From: Donghicola sp036139795
GTDB taxonomy: Bacteria; Pseudomonadota; Alphaproteobacteria; Rhodobacterales; Rhodobacteraceae
NCBI GenBank assembly: GCA_036139795.1
Contig: JAYZYX010000315.1
Span: forward strand, 1 to 20,350
Direction of reading: 5' to 3'
DNA length: 20,350 nucleotides
Shown here piece after piece: positions 1 through 7,281 of this stretch (positions are counted from its first letter, which is position 1; each line of letters opens with the position of its first letter). The notes below the pieces were generated by a model, which searched no databases, had not been told where the DNA came from, and worked only from the letters and a program-made list of their open reading frames with translations. The translations under genes were made by a program, and so were the position numbers.

Positions 1-45
1 GTTTCCGATGCCCCAAACCCAACAGAACTGGTGTGGCCCAATAGA

Positions 46-78
46 AAAGGGCGCGGTGGTCAGACCATCGCGCCCTTT
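46..78 (-). terminator. Rho-independent terminator of acnB
   Basis: Bases 46-60 pair with 64-78 in a 15-bp stem (one G-T wobble) with a 3-base loop. Read on the minus strand, the GC core is followed by TTTTCTAT, a short U-tract placed correctly for acnB, whose stop is at 122-124. The plus-strand side also has a short T run, so it may stop a plus-strand gene entering from the left as well. The rest of bases 1-121 holds nothing else recognisable. Confidence 0.8.
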
Positions 79-121
79 GTGATTTCGCGGGGTAGGGGCA
101 GCGCCTGCTGCCCCTGCCGTC

Positions 122-2911
122 TTAGAAGTGGACCGAACGTGCGCCTGCGGGCTTTTCCAGCGGGGGCGCGAACTTGGTCAGGTTGATGCCTTCAACCGCC
201 TTTTTGTACTCTTCCATGTTGGGCGTACGGCCAAGGATGGCCGACAGAACCACAACCGGGGTCGAGGCCAGCAGCGATTCACCCTTCTTGGTTTCCGAGT
301 CAGCCACAACGCGGCCTTGGAACAGACGGGTCGAGGTCGCCAGAACGGTGTCGCCTTTTTCCGCTTTTTCCTGGTTGCCCATGCAGAGGTTACAGCCGGG
401 ACGCTCAAGGTACAGGATGTTCTCATACTCGGTGCGGGCTTTGGCTTTCGGGAACATGTCGTCGAACTCGAAGCCCGAGTACTTCTGCAGGATGTCCCAG
501 TCACCTTCGGCTTTCAGCTCGTCGATGATGTTGTAGGTCGGCGCCGCAACAACCAGAGGTGCCTTGAACTCGACCTTGCCGTTGGCTTCTTCGAGGTTCT
601 TCAGCATCTGGGCCACGATCTTGATGTCGCCCTTGTGCACCATGCACGAGCCAACAAAGCCCAGATCCACCTTCTTCTCGCCGCCGTAGTAGGACACGGG
701 GCGAATGGTGTCGTGGGTGTAACGCTTCGACACGTCTTCGTTGTTTACATCTGGGTCAGCGATCATGGGCTCGTCGATCAGGTCCAGATCAACGACGACT
801 TCGGCGTAGTACTTGGCGTTGTCATCGGGGGTCAGGGCAGGCTTTTCGCCCGACTTGATTTCCGCGATACGCTTGTCCGCTTTGTCGATCAGGCCCTGCA
901 GGGTCTGGGCTGCGTTGTCCATGCCCTTGTCGATCATCACCTGAATGCGCGACTTGGCCAGCTCCAGCGAGCCGATCAGCGTGTCATCGTTGGAGATACA
1001 GATCGTGGCTTTCGCCTTCATTTCTGCGGTCCAGTCGGTGAAGGTGAACGCTTGGTCTGCCAGCAGGGTGCCGATGTGTACTTCGATGACGCGGCCCTGG
1101 AAGACGTTGTCGCCGTGCTGCTTCAGCATCTGTGCCTGAGTGGCGTGAACCACATCACGGAAGTCCATGTGATCTTTCATGGTGCCTTTGAAGGTCACCT
1201 TGACCGAGTCAGGGATCGGCATGGTGGCTTCGCCGGTCGCCAGCGCCAGAGCAACAGTGCCCGAGTCCGCACCGAAGGCAACGCCTTTGGACATACGGGT
1301 GTGGCTGTCGCCGCCGATGATGATATCCCAGTCGCTGACGGTGATGTCGTTCAGCACTTTGTGGATCACGTCAGTCATGGCGTGGTATTCGTTCTTGGGA
1401 TCACGGGCGGTGATCAGGCCGAAGTCGTTCATGAACTTCATCAGGCGCGGGATGTTGGCCTGTGCCTTCTTGTCCCAAACCGATGCAGTGTGACAGCCCG
1501 ACTGGTACGCGCCGTCAACGACGGGCGAAATGGTGGTCGCCGCCATGGCTTCCAGTTCTTGGCTGGTCATCAGGCCGGTGGTGTCCTGCGAGCCGACGAT
1601 GTTCACTTCGACGCGAACGTCGGAACCGGCGTGCAGTACTTTGCCTTTTTCAACACCAACAGCGTTCGCGTTGAAGATCTTCTCAACAGCGGTCAGGCCC
1701 TGACCTTCGATGCTGATCTCTTTCGAGGGGGCGAAGACCTGCGGTGCCTCAACGCCCAGAGTTTCAGCCGCGAATGTCTGGAGCTTTTTACCGAAGACAA
1801 CAGCGTAGGAACCGCCAGCCTTCATGAACTCGACCTTCTGGGGGGTGAACGACGACGAGACGTCTGCCAGTTCTTCGCCCGACTCAGAGGTCAGTTTCTT
1901 GGTCTTGGTGTTGATCTTCAGAACGGTACCGGTCTCGACCGAGTACTTCTGCTCCAGCACGGGGCTGTCGTCGTTGTTCAGGATCGGCTTGCCGTTGTCA
2001 TCCAGCTTCTTGACCCAGTTCTTCAGGTCGATGCCGATGCCGCCGGTCACGCCAACGGTGGTCAGGAAGATCGGCGAGATGCCGTTGGTGCCTGCCACAA
2101 CGGGGGCGATGTTCACGAAGGGAACGTAGGGGCTGGCTTGCTTGCCGGTCCACAGAGCCACGTTGTTCACGCCCGACATACGCGATGAGCCAACGCCCAT
2201 GGTGCCTTTTTCCGCGATCAGCATCACGCGCTTGCCGGGGTGCTGCAGCTTCAGTTCTTCGATGTGCTTCTGAGCGGCTTCGTCGATCATGCATTTGCCG
2301 TGCAGTTCGCGGTCCGAACGCGAGTGCGCCTGGTTGCCGGGCGACAGAAGGTCGGTCGAGATATCGCCTTCGGCGGCGATGTAGGTGACGACTTCGACAA
2401 CTTCTTCAACTTCGGGCAGCTTGGTGAAGAATTCGGCCTGCGCGTAGCTTGCCAGAATGTCTTTCGCGATGGCGCTGCCTGCTTTGTAAGCTTCTTCCAG
2501 ACGGGCCATGTCGGCCTCGTAGAGGAAGACCTGAGTTTTCAGAACCTCAGCCGCTTTGCCAGCGGTTGCTTCGTCATCACCCAGTGCCAGATCCAGCAGA
2601 ACCGCGATCGAGGGGCCACCCTTCATGTGCGACAGCAGTTCGAATGCGAAATCGGGGGTGATTTCGGCAACATCGGCATCGCCCAGAATGATCTCTTTCA
2701 GGAAGGCCGCTTTCACGCCTGCGGCGCTCGTGGTGCCGGGCAGGGTGTTGTAGATCAGGAACTGCAGCGAATCCGCGCGGTATTCGTTGCCGGTGTCTTT
2801 GATCTGCGCGATCAGTTCTGCAACCAGTGCGCCGTCATCGATCGGCTTGGGGTGCAGGCCTTCGGTTTTGCGTGTTTCGATTTCTGCTAGGTAATCTGTA
2901 TACAAGCTCAT
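122..2911 (-). CDS. acnB: Aconitate hydratase B / 2-methylisocitrate dehydratase
   Basis: A 929-residue [4Fe-4S] hydro-lyase that interconverts citrate and isocitrate in the TCA cycle; AcnB enzymes also act on 2-methylisocitrate in propionate oxidation. The AcnB layout is visible: an N-terminal helical (HEAT-like) domain at about 1-165, a mobile domain with TMGVGSSRMSG near 237-247, GSQDTTG at 440-446, CHTAS at 473, and GGDSHTR at 533-539. The cluster cysteines are C756 (GSCM), C840 and C843 (PGCNLCMGN). It is about 60 residues longer than E. coli AcnB; part of the extra length is an insertion near 298-325 in the mobile domain, which I regard as typical of the alphaproteobacterial form. The frame is open to 3067, but MSLYTDYL at 2911 is the natural AcnB N-terminus, and the 52 codons upstream look like translated intergenic DNA. 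The ribosome site is only a weak GGGA. It is monocistronic, with its terminator at 46-78. Confidence 0.97.
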   Translation of the reverse strand: MSLYTDYLAEIETRKTEGLHPKPIDDGALVAELIAQIKDTGNEYRADSLQFLIYNTLPGTTSAAGVKAAFLKEIILGDADVAEITPDFAFELLSHMKGGPSIAVLLDLALGDDEATAGKAAEVLKTQVFLYEADMARLEEAYKAGSAIAKDILASYAQAEFFTKLPEVEEVVEVVTYIAAEGDISTDLLSPGNQAHSRSDRELHGKCMIDEAAQKHIEELKLQHPGKRVMLIAEKGTMGVGSSRMSGVNNVALWTGKQASPYVPFVNIAPVVAGTNGISPIFLTTVGVTGGIGIDLKNWVKKLDDNGKPILNNDDSPVLEQKYSVETGTVLKINTKTKKLTSESGEELADVSSSFTPQKVEFMKAGGSYAVVFGKKLQTFAAETLGVEAPQVFAPSKEISIEGQGLTAVEKIFNANAVGVEKGKVLHAGSDVRVEVNIVGSQDTTGLMTSQELEAMAATTISPVVDGAYQSGCHTASVWDKKAQANIPRLMKFMNDFGLITARDPKNEYHAMTDVIHKVLNDITVSDWDIIIGGDSHTRMSKGVAFGADSGTVALALATGEATMPIPDSVKVTFKGTMKDHMDFRDVVHATQAQMLKQHGDNVFQGRVIEVHIGTLLADQAFTFTDWTAEMKAKATICISNDDTLIGSLELAKSRIQVMIDKGMDNAAQTLQGLIDKADKRIAEIKSGEKPALTPDDNAKYYAEVVVDLDLIDEPMIADPDVNNEDVSKRYTHDTIRPVSYYGGEKKVDLGFVGSCMVHKGDIKIVAQMLKNLEEANGKVEFKAPLVVAAPTYNIIDELKAEGDWDILQKYSGFEFDDMFPKAKARTEYENILYLERPGCNLCMGNQEKAEKGDTVLATSTRLFQGRVVADSETKKGESLLASTPVVVLSAILGRTPNMEEYKKAVEGINLTKFAPPLEKPAGARSVHF

Positions 2912-3208
2912 GATGATCCCGACGCTTCGAGGGTTGAAATAAGCTTGATCGCCCGGCCGGGCTAAGGTCTGGCGCGCCGCGACAAGCTTGCTGTATGCCG
3001 TCGTATACCAAATGCGATTCCGATGCAAGATGCTGCGATGCGGCTGTTGCAAAGAAGGGCTTTGCACATTGGTCTGCCTGTCGGCACGGATGGCAGGTTC
3101 CCCTGCGTCATAATCACATTTGATGCGTTTGCGTAGCCCCAGAAATGCCGCACCTCGTATTGGTATGTGCGCCGTGCATTTTTGATGGGCACATTGAGAG
3201 GCACGAGG
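2912..3208. promoter_or_regulatory. acnB upstream region with palindromes
   Basis: 297 bp without a gene between the acnB start and the end of lysR. It holds a perfect 12-bp palindrome of G and C (2951-2962) in the probable acnB leader. It also holds an inverted repeat TGCAAAG-N5-CTTTGCA (3048-3054 and 3060-3066), about 140 bp upstream of the acnB start, and a nested inverted repeat at the lysR end (3152-3209). I could not settle on a convincing -35/-10 pair. The TGCAAAG repeat is the best operator candidate. Confidence 0.45.
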
Positions 3209-3209
3209 T
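3152..3209 (-). other. Nested inverted repeat at the 3' end of lysR
   Basis: ACCTCGT (3152-3158) pairs with ACGAGGT (3203-3209), and inside it ATGTGC (3165-3170) pairs with GCACAT (3189-3194). The structure starts on the last base of the lysR stop codon. No U-tract follows on the minus strand, so it is not a classical intrinsic terminator. It could be a 3'-end processing or Rho-associated structure. Confidence 0.4.
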
Positions 3210-4117
3210 CACAAAGCCATCTCCACCACGCCGCTGGCTTTGATGTCTTTGACCGCGAAATCGATCAGGGCGCGGACCTTGCGGGGCAGGGTGCGCCCTT
3301 CAAGGTAGGCGGCGGTTATCAGGTGCCCGTCCGAGGTATGATCGGCCAGCAGGCGCACCAGATCGCGGCCCCCTGTCACGCAATGCAGGGCAAAGTCCGG
3401 CACATAGGCAATGCCTGCCCCTTGTTGCGCCAGTTCCACCGCCGCACGGGCCGAGTTCACATGGAACCGCCCCTGCACCTGCGCCACGGCCTCTGTCCCG
3501 TCGCGGCGAAAGACCCAGCGGCGGGGGTTTTGCCGGTTGGTGTCTACAATACACGCGTGATCCTCTAATTCCCTGACGGTCTGCGGCGTGCCCCGTGCTG
3601 CCAGATAGGCGGGGCTTGCCACCAGCGAGGATTGGAACTGCCCGAGCCGCCGCGTCTTCAGCGATTGCATGCTCGATGCGCCGAGGCGGAACGCCAGATC
3701 AATGCCTTCGCTGGCCAGATCGGTGAAATGGTCCGTCAGGCGCAGATCAAACGTCAAATCGGGGTTGGCTTGCCCGAACCGCTCTAGCATCCCGACCACA
3801 TAGATTTCCCCGAAGGTCACAGGCGCGGACAGGCGGATCACTCCGGAAAACCCGCGCGATCCTTCCGAAACCTCGGTCAGTAGATCGTCCAGATCATCCA
3901 GCAGGGCAGGGGCGCGGGCCAGCAAATCCTCGCCCGCTGGGGTCAGGCCCACTTTGCGCGTAGTGCGCTGGAACAGGCGCACCCCAAGACGGGCCTCTAG
4001 TTCGGCAACGTATTTCGACGTTAGCCGGTTCGAAACCCCAAGCTGGTCCGCCGCCCCTGTGAAGGAACCCGTTTGTGCCGTCGCCACGAAGGCCCGCAGT
4101 TCATCGACTAGATCCAT
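3209..4117 (-). CDS. LysR-family transcriptional regulator
   Basis: A 302-residue LysR protein of normal family length. The winged helix-turn-helix lies at about residues 1-60 (FVATAQTGSFTGAADQLGVS is the core, followed by SKYVAELEARLGVRLFQRTT). A linker helix follows, then a periplasmic-binding-like effector domain from about 90 to 295. The FQRTTRKVGLT wing resembles the large CrgA/DsdC-like group, many of which control quinone or redox stress genes; the exact subgroup is an inference. The start at 4117 is preceded by a weak GGA. The gene diverges from the doxX-ygiD-yqjG operon, the usual arrangement for a LysR protein controlling its neighbours, and a 9-bp inverted repeat lies between them (4148-4173). 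The ligand cannot be read from sequence; an electrophilic quinone or catechol is suggested by context only. Confidence 0.9.
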   Translation of the reverse strand: MDLVDELRAFVATAQTGSFTGAADQLGVSNRLTSKYVAELEARLGVRLFQRTTRKVGLTPAGEDLLARAPALLDDLDDLLTEVSEGSRGFSGVIRLSAPVTFGEIYVVGMLERFGQANPDLTFDLRLTDHFTDLASEGIDLAFRLGASSMQSLKTRRLGQFQSSLVASPAYLAARGTPQTVRELEDHACIVDTNRQNPRRWVFRRDGTEAVAQVQGRFHVNSARAAVELAQQGAGIAYVPDFALHCVTGGRDLVRLLADHTSDGHLITAAYLEGRTLPRKVRALIDFAVKDIKASGVVEMAL

Positions 4118-4147
4118 CGTCTATTCCGAACAAATCAGAGAAAGTCA

Positions 4148-4173
4148 TTCCATAAAGTCTCCATTTTGTGGAA
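4148..4173. promoter_or_regulatory. Candidate LysR operator, lysR/doxX intergenic
   Basis: TTCCATAAA (4148-4156) and TTTGTGGAA (4165-4173) form a 9-bp inverted repeat with one T-G mismatch and an 8-bp spacer. It sits in the 144-bp gap between the divergent lysR (start 4117) and doxX (start 4262), about 30 bp upstream of lysR and 90 bp upstream of doxX. Its size and position fit a LysR recognition site that autorepresses lysR and activates the operon. The binding assignment is inferred. Confidence 0.5.
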
Positions 4174-4261
4174 AGGCTGCAAGGTCTAAGTTCGGTGGCA
4201 GAGATGAACAAACGGGGCCGGACCTTAGAAGGTGCCCCACTTGATGACCGGAGTGACTGAT

Positions 4262-4684
4262 ATGACCTCGACCAAACAGATTGACCTAGCGGCTCTGATC
4301 CTGCGCGTTGCCAGCGGTGCCCTGTTCCTTGCCCACGGCTGGATGAAGGTGAGCGTGTTCACCATTCCCGGCACTGTCGGCTATTTCGAAAGCCTCGGCC
4401 TGCCGGGCTTTGTGGCCTACCTGACCATTCTGGCCGAATTGGGCGGTGGTCTGGCGCTGATCGCCGGTATCGGCACACGCCTTGTCAGCCTTGCGCTGAT
4501 CCCCGTCCTGCTGGGAGCCACTTGGGCCCATAGTGGTAACGGCTGGACCTTCTCGAACGAAGGCGGCGGGTGGGAGTTCCCCCTGTTCTGGGCCGCAGCC
4601 CAAGCAACTATCGCGCTGATCGGTGCGGGTCGCTACGCTGTCAAAATCCCTGTCCTGAACCGCGCCTTGGGCCAGTTCGCATAA
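4262..4684 (+). CDS. DoxX-family membrane protein
   Basis: A 140-residue integral membrane protein of the DoxX/YqjF family, with four predicted helices at about residues 9-27, 50-69, 72-88 and 106-123. Family hallmarks are the LILRVASGALFLAHGWMK opening and the AELGGGLALIAGIGTR loop. Members are associated with quinone, thiol and oxidative-stress functions, but no catalytic reaction is firmly known for most. The start at 4262 is chosen because GGAG lies 8 bases upstream; the upstream in-frame ATGs at 4232 and 4244 lack a ribosome site and would put polar residues before helix 1. It is first in an operon with ygiD and yqjG. E. coli also pairs a DoxX gene (yqjF) with yqjG under a LysR protein, which supports a shared role in handling quinones or catechols. 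Confidence 0.9.
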   Translation: MTSTKQIDLAALILRVASGALFLAHGWMKVSVFTIPGTVGYFESLGLPGFVAYLTILAELGGGLALIAGIGTRLVSLALIPVLLGATWAHSGNGWTFSNEGGGWEFPLFWAAAQATIALIGAGRYAVKIPVLNRALGQFA

Positions 4685-4700
4685 ACCACTATCCATCCAT

Positions 4701-4725
4701 CGGGACCGCAGCTGTTGCGGTCCCG
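4701..4725 (+). other. Intercistronic hairpin between doxX and ygiD
   Basis: Bases 4701-4710 pair perfectly with 4716-4725 (10 bp, loop GCTGT) in the 59-base gap between doxX and ygiD. No T-run follows, and a good ribosome site (GGAG, 4733-4736) lies just beyond. It is more likely an mRNA processing or stability element, or a partial attenuator, than a full terminator. Confidence 0.6.
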
Positions 4726-4743
4726 CCTGACCGGAGAAACCCT

Positions 4744-5565
4744 ATGAGTACCGTCCAATCCCTTAGCGCCCTGCGCGACCGCCTTAGCCCCTCGGACCGG
4801 ATGCCGCTGGTCTTTCTGGGTCATGGCAGCCCCATGAATGCCATTGAGGACACGCAATATTCCCGCGCGTGGACTGAACTGGGCAAAACCCTGCCGCATC
4901 CCAAGGCGATCCTCGTGGTTTCGGCCCACTGGATGACCAAAGGCACCACGTTGGTGGATGTCTCGGCCTTTCCGCGAACGATCCACGATTTCTACGGCTT
5001 CCCGCAGGAGCTGTTTGACCAGACTTACGTTGCCGAGGGCGCACCGGAACTGGCGCGTGAAGTGGCCACTTTGCTGGCCAGCCACCACGGTGAGGAAGAC
5101 GACACTTGGGGGCTGGATCACGGTGCTTGGACCGTTCTCAAGTTCCTTTACCCCAATGCGGATGTGCCGGTGTTTCAGGTCTCGATCGATATGACCCGCG
5201 ATCTGGATTACCAGCTGGAGATCGGCCAGATCCTGTCCGAGTTGCGGGATCGCGGCGTGCTGATCCTTGGGTCCGGTAACGTGGTGCACAACCTGCGCCG
5301 TCTGGACTGGAACGGCAAACCGCAGGATTTCGCACTGGAGTTCGATGCGCTCTTTGCGAACAAGCTGGAGGACCGGAACTTTGCCGCGCTGGCAGACCGT
5401 CGCGGTCTGGGCAAGCTGCTGCAAGTGGCCCATCCCACGGTGGATCACTATCTGCCTGCACTGACGATCGCGGGGGCCTCGGATGCCAAGGACAAGCTGA
5501 CATGGATGACGGACAGCATCGATTTGGGATCGGTGTCCATGCGGTCCTTCGTGTTCCACGCCTGA
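4744..5565 (+). CDS. ygiD: 4,5-DOPA extradiol dioxygenase family protein (YgiD-like)
   Basis: A 273-residue member of the LigB/DODA superfamily, which opens catechol-type rings next to a hydroxyl using one metal ion. Conserved elements are VFLGHGSPMNA (His27), VVSAHW (His62), IHDFYGFP (His81), WGLDHGAWT (His126), GSGNVVHNL (His182) and QVAHPTVDHYLP (His230, His235). His27, His62 and His182 match the expected metal site and His126 the catalytic histidine, by family analogy. The protein is cytosolic, with no signal peptide or helix. The start at 4744 has GGAGAAACCCT upstream; the frame is open further left to 4570 but overlaps doxX there. Only 15 bases separate it from yqjG. The physiological substrate of YgiD proteins is uncertain (DOPA is the test substrate), and catechol removal is inferred from the neighbours. 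Confidence 0.93.
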   Translation: MSTVQSLSALRDRLSPSDRMPLVFLGHGSPMNAIEDTQYSRAWTELGKTLPHPKAILVVSAHWMTKGTTLVDVSAFPRTIHDFYGFPQELFDQTYVAEGAPELAREVATLLASHHGEEDDTWGLDHGAWTVLKFLYPNADVPVFQVSIDMTRDLDYQLEIGQILSELRDRGVLILGSGNVVHNLRRLDWNGKPQDFALEFDALFANKLEDRNFAALADRRGLGKLLQVAHPTVDHYLPALTIAGASDAKDKLTWMTDSIDLGSVSMRSFVFHA

Positions 5566-5580
5566 TTTTGGAGAACGACA

Positions 5581-6552
5581 ATGCTTGTAGATGGCAAATG
5601 GTCCGACAACTGGCAGCCGGTGCAAAAGGCTGATGAGAAGGGGCGCTTTGTCCGTCAGGTGTCGGGCTTTCGCAACTGGATCACCCCTGACGGCAGCGCC
5701 GGCCCCACGGGCGAGGGCGGCTTTCCCGCCGAAGCGGGCCGCTACCGCCTGTATGTGGCGTTCATCTGCCCTTGGGCCTCGCGCACGTTGATGGCGCGCA
5801 AGCTTAAGGGCTTGGAGGATGTGATCCCTGTCACCATCGTCAATCCGACAATCGGGGATCAGGGCTGGCAGTTCGGCGGCTATGACGGGGCAGACGAAGA
5901 CCCGCTGTTCGGCTTGCAGTATCTGCACCAGCTTTATACCAAGGCCGACCCTCACTACACGGGCCGCGCCACGGTGCCGGTGCTGTGGGACATGAAGCGC
6001 AACGTTATGGTGAACAATGAAAGCGCCGATATCCTGCGCATGCTGGACACCGCGTTTGAAGGGCTGGTTCCCTCGGACGTCCGTCTGTTCCCCGCCGATC
6101 TGGCGGATGAGATTGAGGCGTTAAGCCCGCGCATCTATGACAGCCTGAACAACGGGGTCTACAAGGCGGGCTTTGCCAGCAGCCAAGAGGCCTATGACGA
6201 GGCGGTCGCTGGTGTCTTTGACATGCTGGACGAATTGGATGGGCGTCTCACCAGTGATTACCTGCTGGGGGATCAACTGACCGAGGTAGACATCCGCACC
6301 TTTGTCACCCTGATCCGGTTCGATGCGGCTTACCATGGTCTTTTCAAAACCAATCGCCGCCAGATCGCCGATTATCCGCGTCTGCAAGCCTATATGGAGC
6401 GGATCTACCGCCTGCCGGGGATCAAGGACACGGTGAATATGGATCACATCACCCGTGGCTACTATTCAATCAAGGCCCTGAACCCCAAGGGTATCCGCCC
6501 CGAAGGGCCTGCTCATATCACGGCGTTGTTGGACAGCGTTGGCGGGCGTTGA
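5581..6552 (+). CDS. yqjG: Glutathionyl-hydroquinone reductase (omega-like GST)
   Basis: A 323-residue protein of the YqjG/ECM4/PcpF family. These enzymes use a catalytic cysteine to strip glutathione from glutathionyl-hydroquinones, returning free hydroquinone and GSSG. The diagnostic CPWA motif is FICPWASRTL, with nucleophile Cys63. The thioredoxin-like domain covers about 50-170 (VPVLWD and NNESADILRML bind glutathione) and the all-helical GST domain about 175-300, ending with the family's YYSIKALNPKGI tail. Length is normal. GGAG lies 8 bases before the ATG. It is the last gene of the doxX-ygiD-yqjG operon and is followed by a terminator. Together the set reads as defence against quinones and catechols; the family activity is well established, while the particular compound here is unknown. 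Confidence 0.95.
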   Translation: MLVDGKWSDNWQPVQKADEKGRFVRQVSGFRNWITPDGSAGPTGEGGFPAEAGRYRLYVAFICPWASRTLMARKLKGLEDVIPVTIVNPTIGDQGWQFGGYDGADEDPLFGLQYLHQLYTKADPHYTGRATVPVLWDMKRNVMVNNESADILRMLDTAFEGLVPSDVRLFPADLADEIEALSPRIYDSLNNGVYKAGFASSQEAYDEAVAGVFDMLDELDGRLTSDYLLGDQLTEVDIRTFVTLIRFDAAYHGLFKTNRRQIADYPRLQAYMERIYRLPGIKDTVNMDHITRGYYSIKALNPKGIRPEGPAHITALLDSVGGR

Positions 6553-6566
6553 ACCCCAGAGACGAC

Positions 6567-6596
6567 AAAACGCCCCGCCGGATGGCAGGGCGTTTT
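6567..6596 (+). terminator. Bidirectional terminator between yqjG and the CAP lipoprotein gene
   Basis: AAAACGCCC (6567-6575) pairs with GGGCGTTTT (6588-6596), with an inner GCC/GGC helix after one mismatch and a GGAT loop. TTTTT ends the plus side and TTTTG ends the minus side. It lies between convergent genes ending at 6552 and 6624 and probably serves both. Confidence 0.85.
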
Positions 6597-6623
6597 TGCA
6601 TTGGGGGTTCGTGGGCAGGGGGA

Positions 6624-7151
6624 TTAGCCGCCCGAGAACACTGCAACCCAGCGATTGTCATTCGACCGGCCAATGCCGACGATCCGGTTGTTGCGGGCCA
6701 GCAGGTTCATGCGGTGACCGACCGACTCCATCCACGCCTCGACGATGCGCTCTGGGGTGCGCTGGCCTTTGCCAAGGTTTTCCGAGACTTTGCGCTGGGT
6801 GACGCCGGCCTTGCGGATGCGGCGACCAAAATCCAGACCATCGGGGTTCGTATGCGAGAAGAAGTTCCGCCGCTCCATGTCGTTGGCATAGTTCTGGGCG
6901 ACGCGGGTCAGGGTCGAGTCCATCACCATCGGCGGGCGGCCATTGGCCATGCGCTGCATGTTCATCAGGCTAAGAACCTGCGCACGGGCCAGATTAAGAG
7001 GCAGTTGTTGGGTTTGGCTGGGAAGCTCGGAGGCGAGGTAAACCCGTTTAACAGGTTCAGTCGCTTGCGTGGTGTGGCTGATACGGACGCAACCGCTTAG
7101 ACCGACGGCGCAAAGCACAAGTCCCAAGGCAATAGTAGAACGTAACTTCAT
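6624..7151 (-). CDS. CAP/SCP-domain lipoprotein (YkwD-like)
   Basis: A 175-residue predicted lipoprotein. A short hydrophobic signal (about 4-20) ends in the lipobox LSGC with Cys21 as the lipidated residue. Residues 55-173 form a CAP domain: FFSHTNPDG (97-105), SENLG (123-127), IVEAWMESVGHRMNLL (136-151) and a final aromatic strand WVAVFSGG. His100, Glu124 and His146 occupy the typical CAP cavity positions. Bacterial YkwD-type CAP proteins are envelope proteins of mostly unknown activity, so no substrate is assigned. The start at 7151 has a GGGG stretch 8 bases upstream. The gene follows aroE on the same strand by 130 bases but has its own TTGACG promoter candidate in that gap, so it is probably a separate unit. 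Confidence 0.85.
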   Translation of the reverse strand: MKLRSTIALGLVLCAVGLSGCVRISHTTQATEPVKRVYLASELPSQTQQLPLNLARAQVLSLMNMQRMANGRPPMVMDSTLTRVAQNYANDMERRNFFSHTNPDGLDFGRRIRKAGVTQRKVSENLGKGQRTPERIVEAWMESVGHRMNLLARNNRIVGIGRSNDNRWVAVFSGG

Positions 7152-7211
7152 AACACGAACCCCGTTTAAGGAGGGCGCGATGTGGCAGACACCGCGCCTT
7201 CTGGTCCGTGT

Positions 7212-7280
7212 ATGTTGGGAAAATTACCCCCAATCCGTCAATCTCACTTACAGGTATTGGCGGGGTAATTTCGGGGTAAT
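7212..7280 (-). promoter_or_regulatory. Promoter with GGGGTAAT repeats upstream of the CAP lipoprotein
   Basis: On the minus strand TTGACG (7236-7241) is followed after 18 bp by CAACAT (7212-7217), a plausible -35/-10 pair for the gene starting at 7151. Three copies of GGGGTAAT surround it. Two are direct repeats as CGGGGTAAT (7261-7269 and 7272-7280, 11 bp apart, one helical turn). One is inverted (7223-7230) and falls between the -35 and -10. AAATTACCCC (7221-7230) and GGGGTAATTT (7262-7271) form a perfect 10-bp inverted repeat. The arrangement is operator-like; the binding protein is unknown. Confidence 0.5.
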
Positions 7281-7281
7281 A

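Noticed and set aside
128..2188. 686-codon plus-strand open frame opposite acnB
   Set aside because: It is wholly antisense to the clear AcnB frame. Its translation is rich in V, H, R, Q and G with no domain, the expected shadow of a GC-rich, codon-biased gene.
2912..3067. N-terminal extension of AcnB by 52 residues
   Set aside because: The extension lacks family similarity and has no ribosome site; MSLYTDYL at 2911 fits AcnB.
4633..5955. 440-codon minus-strand frame opposite ygiD/yqjG
   Set aside because: Antisense to two well-recognised genes, no domain motif, composition typical of a shadow frame.
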